Source: UBA5868 sp964482025 (lineage in GTDB: Bacteria > Pseudomonadota > Gammaproteobacteria > Pseudomonadales > Cellvibrionaceae). Taken from it: DNA of 9,388 nucleotides. Both the position numbers and the translations under genes were made by a program. The stretch covers positions 1 through 9,388 of the forward strand of contig CAYZVN010000106.1 in the NCBI GenBank assembly GCA_964482025.1. The letters are read 5' to 3'. Positions 5,830 to 9,388 of this stretch are shown here, piece by piece. The notes under the pieces were generated by a model, which had not been told where the DNA came from, did not search any database, and saw only the letters and a list, made by a program, of their open reading frames with translations. Position 1 is the stretch's first letter, and each line of letters begins with the position of its first letter.

Positions 5830-6360
5830 TTAGTCCTTATAGTCCGGCCAAGCGGCATCTTTCGGGGAAATACAGGTGGGGGACATAGGCCACTGAATGT
5901 TAAATCGTGGATCATCCCAGCGAATACCACCTTCGGACCCCGGTTGATAGCTTTGTGATACAAGATAAAAAACCTCCGTGTCGTCCTGTAGCGTGATAAA
6001 GCCGTGAGCGAAGTCCCGAGGTACAAACAGCGCCGTTCGATTGTCGGCGGTGAGTTCCACACCAACCCACTGCTGATAGGTTGGTGAATCCTTCCGCAGA
6101 TCGATGATCACATCGTAGATCGCACCACGTGTGCAGCGAATAAATTTGGTTTCCTGGTAAGGATGGTGTTGGTAGTGCATCCCGCGCAGTGTTCCCTTGG
6201 TTTTATTCCAGGACATATTGCCCTGTAAGACATCGGACACTAAACCGTGTTTTTCGAATTCCTCACGGCAGAACATGCGGGCGAAAAATCCACGATCATC
6301 TTCGAGGAGATTAAGATCGACAATATAGGCACCGGCCAATTTCGTTTCTTGGAATTTCAT
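5830..6360 (-). CDS. RmlC-like cupin sugar 3,5-epimerase (dTDP-4-dehydrorhamnose 3,5-epimerase family)
   Basis: 176 residues, close to the usual RmlC length of about 180. Characteristic blocks are DDRGFFARMF (21-30), GTLRGMHYQ (56-64), IYDVIIDLRKDSPTY (81-95), FVPRDFAHGF (112-121) and SYQPGSEGGIRWDDP (137-151). Residues matching the RmlC active site are in place: the general base H62, K72, H119, tyrosines Y132 and Y138, and D168. It should therefore be a competent epimerase of a 4-keto sugar nucleotide in the cytoplasm. RmlA, RmlB and RmlD are absent from the window and an RfbF is present, so the substrate may be CDP-linked rather than dTDP-linked; I therefore give no rfbC symbol. AAGGGG (6368-6373) lies 7 nt before the ATG and overlaps the stop of the preceding gene, a sign of translational coupling. 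Confidence 0.9.
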   Translation of the reverse strand: MKFQETKLAGAYIVDLNLLEDDRGFFARMFCREEFEKHGLVSDVLQGNMSWNKTKGTLRGMHYQHHPYQETKFIRCTRGAIYDVIIDLRKDSPTYQQWVGVELTADNRTALFVPRDFAHGFITLQDDTEVFYLVSQSYQPGSEGGIRWDDPRFNIQWPMSPTCISPKDAAWPDYKD

Positions 6361-6371
6361 TACACAGCCCC

Positions 6372-7418
6372 TTATGAAATCCAGAAAAGATCTTCATTAA
6401 CGCGCTGACTCGCCATATGGTTTTTAAGAACTACCAAGCGAATAAATTCCGATGTACGAAAATTGGCGTCACCGAATTCCATCTTCTGCAAACCATTTTT
6501 CAGCCCTTCTACGGCAGCTTCCAGGGTAACTCGCGGCTGATGGTTTGGTGCAAGTTCACGGAACTTGGCAAAGCTGACTTGATAGGAGCGTTTGTCTGGC
6601 ACCGCATCTGGATTAATCGATACTTTGGTGTCGGGCACTACCCGTGCTACTGCATCCGCTAAGTCTTTAACTTGATAATTCCATTCATCGCTGCCGGCAT
6701 TAATCGAGAGAAAGGCTCCCCCGGCACTTGCAGGTCGATCCACCGCCCATTCGATAGCAAGCGCCATGTCGTCCACGTGAATCAATGGACGCCAGGGTGT
6801 ACCGTCGCTGAGAATGCTGATCTCTCCAGTCGAGACCGCGCCCGCAACAAAGTCATTCAGTACTAAGTCCAATCTAGTACGCGCGCTGAATCCGCAAGCG
6901 GTTGCAAAACGCAAGCAAGTAACGGTAAAGGTGTCGTCTGCTAATGTTTTAACGCCTTCTTCCGTACCGATTTTCGATTTGGCGTATGCCGTCAAAGGGT
7001 TGAGCTCATCTTCTTCTTGGCGAGGACCACCTTCAGCAAATCCATAAACACTGCAACTGGAGGCAAACACATAGTTTTTTACGCCTGCTTCTTTGGCCAA
7101 CTTGGCGATGCGAACGCTTGACTGACAGTTAATTTCGTCCGTTACTTTTTCAAATGTCTTGCCCATGGGGTCATTGCTGATGGCTGCCAGATGCACAACC
7201 GCATCGAAACCTCGCAACATGTCGACATTGATATGTCGCACATCACCGTACCATTGTTCATTCAGCAGCACATCCGGATAAATATCGACACCAGTGAGAC
7301 AATGGGCGAAAAAGCCAACATCGAGCCCGACCAATCGTGCAGAGGGATAGGTGGAGCGCAACTGTTTGATAACAGAGGGGCCTACATAACCAAGGTTACC
7401 GGTAATCAGAATATTCAT
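6372..7418 (-). CDS. Extended SDR, NAD-dependent epimerase/dehydratase
   Basis: 348 residues. The nucleotide-binding motif TGNLGYVG gives G7-x2-G10-x2-G13. The catalytic set of the extended short-chain dehydrogenases is present: a serine in ASSCSVYG (119-126) and Y145-x3-K149 in AYAKSK. VVHLAAISNDPMGK (74-87) is the usual strand-4 segment, and LRFATACGFSARTRLDL (169-185) and PWRPLIHVDDMALAI (208-222) line the substrate pocket. The family includes UDP-galactose 4-epimerase, dTDP-glucose 4,6-dehydratase and CDP-sugar epimerases. The exact reaction here is not readable, but it should act on the CDP-sugar made by the neighbouring RfbF or its derivative. The C-terminal tail (about 318-348, FRTSEFIRLVV onward) runs past the SDR core. 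AGGA (7424-7427) sits 5 nt before the ATG, and the stop is 11 bp from the next start. Confidence 0.9.
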   Translation of the reverse strand: MNILITGNLGYVGPSVIKQLRSTYPSARLVGLDVGFFAHCLTGVDIYPDVLLNEQWYGDVRHINVDMLRGFDAVVHLAAISNDPMGKTFEKVTDEINCQSSVRIAKLAKEAGVKNYVFASSCSVYGFAEGGPRQEEDELNPLTAYAKSKIGTEEGVKTLADDTFTVTCLRFATACGFSARTRLDLVLNDFVAGAVSTGEISILSDGTPWRPLIHVDDMALAIEWAVDRPASAGGAFLSINAGSDEWNYQVKDLADAVARVVPDTKVSINPDAVPDKRSYQVSFAKFRELAPNHQPRVTLEAAVEGLKNGLQKMEFGDANFRTSEFIRLVVLKNHMASQRVNEDLFWIS

Positions 7419-7455
7419 AATCGTCCTATTGTGAATTTTTGGTTAAAAGTGCGGG

Positions 7456-8562
7456 CTAAATAGCGGACTCTAGAGATTGCAACACATGTTTACCAATTGC
7501 CATGGATGCTGTGAGACCCGGAGACTCCATACCGTAGAGGCCAATAAAACCCTTAACGCCGTGAATGCCTTCTCCCTGAACAATAAAATCGCCAGCCTCC
7601 GAACCGGGGCCGACCGCCTTTGGCCTTATGCCCGAATAACTCGGCTGCAATGCATCCAGAGAAATACCGGGATAATACTCTTTGATCGAGTGGTAAAACG
7701 CGTCTCGCCGCGCCGGATCGACTCGATAATCAACGGCGTCCACCCATTCGGTATCTGGCCCAAAACGCGCTGCGCCAGACTGGTCCAAGGTGAGGTGAAC
7801 GCCTAGCCCTTCGTTGTTGGGCAGCGGGTATATCAGCCGGGAAAATGGCGATTTGCCAGTGAGCGAAAAATAGCATCCCCGCGATAAATACAGTGGCGGT
7901 ACAGACGCTGTGGGAATACCTTCGATACTCGCGCTCACCGTCTGAGCACCCAGTCCGGCACTATTGATCAACTCACGCCCGCTTACGGCAATGTGTTCAT
8001 CGCTCCCGATATGGAGCTCAAAGCCGCCTTCCACCACTCGACCGCCCAACACGGAGCTTGAAAGTGCGACGGTACCGCCGGCGTTTTCCAAATCCCCTTG
8101 ATAGGCGAGCATCAGCTCATGGCTATTAATAATGCCAGTAGAGGGTGACAGAATACCCTTACTCGCGTGTAGAGCTGGCTCCATCTCCCGCAATCGATCA
8201 CCATCGACAAATTCCAGGTCGTACACGCCGTTAGCAACACCCCTATGATAAATCGCCTCCAGCGCGGCATTTTGATGCTCACCCGCGGCGACAATCAGCT
8301 TGCCCAAACGCTTGTAGCTTACTCGATGACTGTCGCAATAGCGGTATAACAATTCCTTGCCATCAACACACAAACGTGCTTTCAAACTGTTCTGTGGATA
8401 ATAAATGCCGGCGTGAATGACTTCGCTGTTGCGCGAGCTGGTTTCCTGGCCGATAAAGCGATGACGCTCCACCACCAGAACACTCCGGCCGGACAATGCC
8501 AGGGTCCGGGCAATTGCTAAGCCCACCACTCCTGCGCCTACAACAATGCTGTCAAAATCCAC
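7456..8562 (-). CDS. FAD-dependent oxidoreductase, L-2-hydroxyglutarate oxidase (LhgO)-like
   Basis: 368 residues of the DAO/LhgO flavoprotein type. The N-terminal FAD-binding motif is VGAGVVGLAIA (8-18), with the ribose-binding acid E32 in VVERH. The strongly conserved family block is SSRNSEVIHAGIYYP (42-56), followed by SLKARLCVDGKELLY (59-73). Near the C-terminus are SGIRPKAVGPG (310-320) and GLYGMESPGLTASMAIG (341-357), both typical of LhgO/L2HGDH. These enzymes oxidise a 2-hydroxy acid to a 2-oxo acid at a flavin. Here, between a cytidylyltransferase and an SDR, the natural substrate may instead be a sugar-derived hydroxy acid or a precursor of a glycan substituent; that is inference. 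The start is GTG at 8562-8560, supported by TAAGGA (8569-8574) 6 nt upstream. The next gene starts 37 bp on. Confidence 0.87.
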   Translation of the reverse strand: MDFDSIVVGAGVVGLAIARTLALSGRSVLVVERHRFIGQETSSRNSEVIHAGIYYPQNSLKARLCVDGKELLYRYCDSHRVSYKRLGKLIVAAGEHQNAALEAIYHRGVANGVYDLEFVDGDRLREMEPALHASKGILSPSTGIINSHELMLAYQGDLENAGGTVALSSSVLGGRVVEGGFELHIGSDEHIAVSGRELINSAGLGAQTVSASIEGIPTASVPPLYLSRGCYFSLTGKSPFSRLIYPLPNNEGLGVHLTLDQSGAARFGPDTEWVDAVDYRVDPARRDAFYHSIKEYYPGISLDALQPSYSGIRPKAVGPGSEAGDFIVQGEGIHGVKGFIGLYGMESPGLTASMAIGKHVLQSLESAI

Positions 8563-8568
8563 TTGTAA

Positions 8569-8574
8569 TCCTTA
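8569..8574 (-). promoter_or_regulatory. Shine-Dalgarno site TAAGGA deciding a GTG start
   Basis: Read on the minus strand, TAAGGA lies 6 nt before the GTG at 8562. This near-ideal spacing supports the GTG as the true start of the FAD-dependent oxidoreductase gene. It sits in the 52-bp spacer after the rfbF stop. Confidence 0.75.
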
Positions 8575-8614
8575 ACACACGCTACAGGTTGATATCGTCC
8601 TATGACAAATGGCG

Positions 8615-9388
8615 TTACCACTTAATCCATGGAGCCTTGCCTTTTTCTATAAGGCCTTCGAGGTAATGTTTATCGCGCAAAGTGTCCATTGGCTGCCAAA
8701 ATCCGCTGTGTTTATAAGCGGCAAGCTGGCCATCGCGCGCCAGGTTTTGTAGTGGTTCCTGCTCCCAAGTGGTAGTGTCATCGGCAATGTAATCGATCAC
8801 GGAGGGCTCTAATACGAAGTAGCCGCCATTTACCCAGGCGCCATCACCGGAGGGCTTTTCGTGGAATGAGTGAATCTTGGTTTCGTTTTCACCGAGCACA
8901 ATGGCACCGAAGCGGCCCGCCGGTTGCACTGCGGTCAAGGTCGCCTTAAGGCCTTGGCTTTTGTGAAATGCAACAAGTGCGGATATATCGATATCGCTGA
9001 CGCCATCACCATAGGTAAAGCAAAAGGTCTCGTCCCCGATATAATCTCGAACTCTCTTTAACCTGCCACCTGTAAGTGTTTCGGCACCCGTGTCAACCAG
9101 GGTGACCTTCCAAGGTTCTGTTACCGCATCGTGCACTTGTATCGAATTGGCCTTCATGTCAAAAGTGACACTGGATGTGCGAACGACGTAATTGCTGAAA
9201 AACTCTTTGATGATATGGCCTTTATAGCCACAGCAAATGACAAAATCGTGGATTCCATGTGCGGAATAGATCTTCATGATGTGCCATAAAATTGGCATTC
9301 CGCCAATTTCCACCATGGGTTTTGGTTTGATCGTCGTCTCTTCGCTCAGGCGCGTCCCAAGCCCGCCAGCTAAAATCACTGCTTTCAT
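8615..9388 (-). CDS. rfbF: Glucose-1-phosphate cytidylyltransferase
   Basis: 257 residues, the usual RfbF length. It makes CDP-glucose and pyrophosphate from CTP and glucose-1-phosphate in the cytoplasm, the entry step to CDP-linked 6-deoxy and 3,6-dideoxy sugars. The nucleotidyltransferase signature is AGGLGTRLSEET (7-18) followed by KPKPMVEIGG (21-30). The metal-binding aspartate is in TYGDGVSDID (125-134, D128). FHEKP (175-179), VNGGYFV (186-192) and GFWQPMDTLRDK (229-240) are typical of the family. The ATG occupies the last three bases of the window, so the gene is complete but its ribosome site and promoter are outside. A 52-bp spacer separates its TAA from the next GTG start. It is probably the first gene visible of the minus-strand operon. 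The CDP-glucose 4,6-dehydratase expected beside it is not in this window. Confidence 0.95.
   Translation of the reverse strand: MKAVILAGGLGTRLSEETTIKPKPMVEIGGMPILWHIMKIYSAHGIHDFVICCGYKGHIIKEFFSNYVVRTSSVTFDMKANSIQVHDAVTEPWKVTLVDTGAETLTGGRLKRVRDYIGDETFCFTYGDGVSDIDISALVAFHKSQGLKATLTAVQPAGRFGAIVLGENETKIHSFHEKPSGDGAWVNGGYFVLEPSVIDYIADDTTTWEQEPLQNLARDGQLAAYKHSGFWQPMDTLRDKHYLEGLIEKGKAPWIKW

Overview
The window is a surface-polysaccharide (O-antigen, capsule or exopolysaccharide) biosynthesis locus. It looks like a Gram-negative bacterium, most likely a gammaproteobacterium: it has a WzxC-like flippase, an RfbF cytidylyltransferase, near-neutral base composition and good Shine-Dalgarno sites. A marine lineage is only a guess from the style of the proteins. 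No phage genes, tRNA, rRNA or CRISPR were seen, and no convincing insertion sequence.

Layout. At the far left (216 to 1, minus strand) is the N-terminus of a membrane protein cut by the window edge. It reads like an O-antigen polymerase/ligase-type protein. A 253-bp divergent intergenic region (217-469) separates it from a plus-strand polysaccharide flippase (470-1855), and carries a 15-bp palindrome and a 10-bp direct repeat. Everything to the right is on the minus strand. From right to left these are glucose-1-phosphate cytidylyltransferase (rfbF, 9388-8615), an FAD-dependent LhgO-like oxidoreductase with a GTG start (8562-7456), an extended SDR epimerase/dehydratase (7418-6372), an RmlC-like cupin sugar epimerase (6360-5830) and a SAF-domain homoserine-dehydrogenase-like NAD(P) oxidoreductase (5823-4525). 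A 347-bp gap full of hairpins follows, then two glycosyltransferase-type genes (4177-3113 and 3036-1837). The last of these overlaps the flippase tail to tail by 19 bp.

How they may work together. RfbF should make CDP-glucose. The next four genes lie 52, 37, 11 and 6 bp apart and look like one operon. They carry the redox and epimerase chemistry needed to turn an activated sugar into an unusual residue. The CDP-glucose 4,6-dehydratase (RfbG) that normally follows RfbF is not in this window. The presence of an L-2-hydroxyglutarate-oxidase-like flavoprotein and a homoserine-dehydrogenase/SAF protein in a sugar-nucleotide operon is the most unusual feature here. The two glycosyltransferases would add residues to the lipid-linked repeat unit, the flippase would export it, and the protein at the left edge may polymerise or ligate it. 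The final sugar cannot be named from sequence alone.
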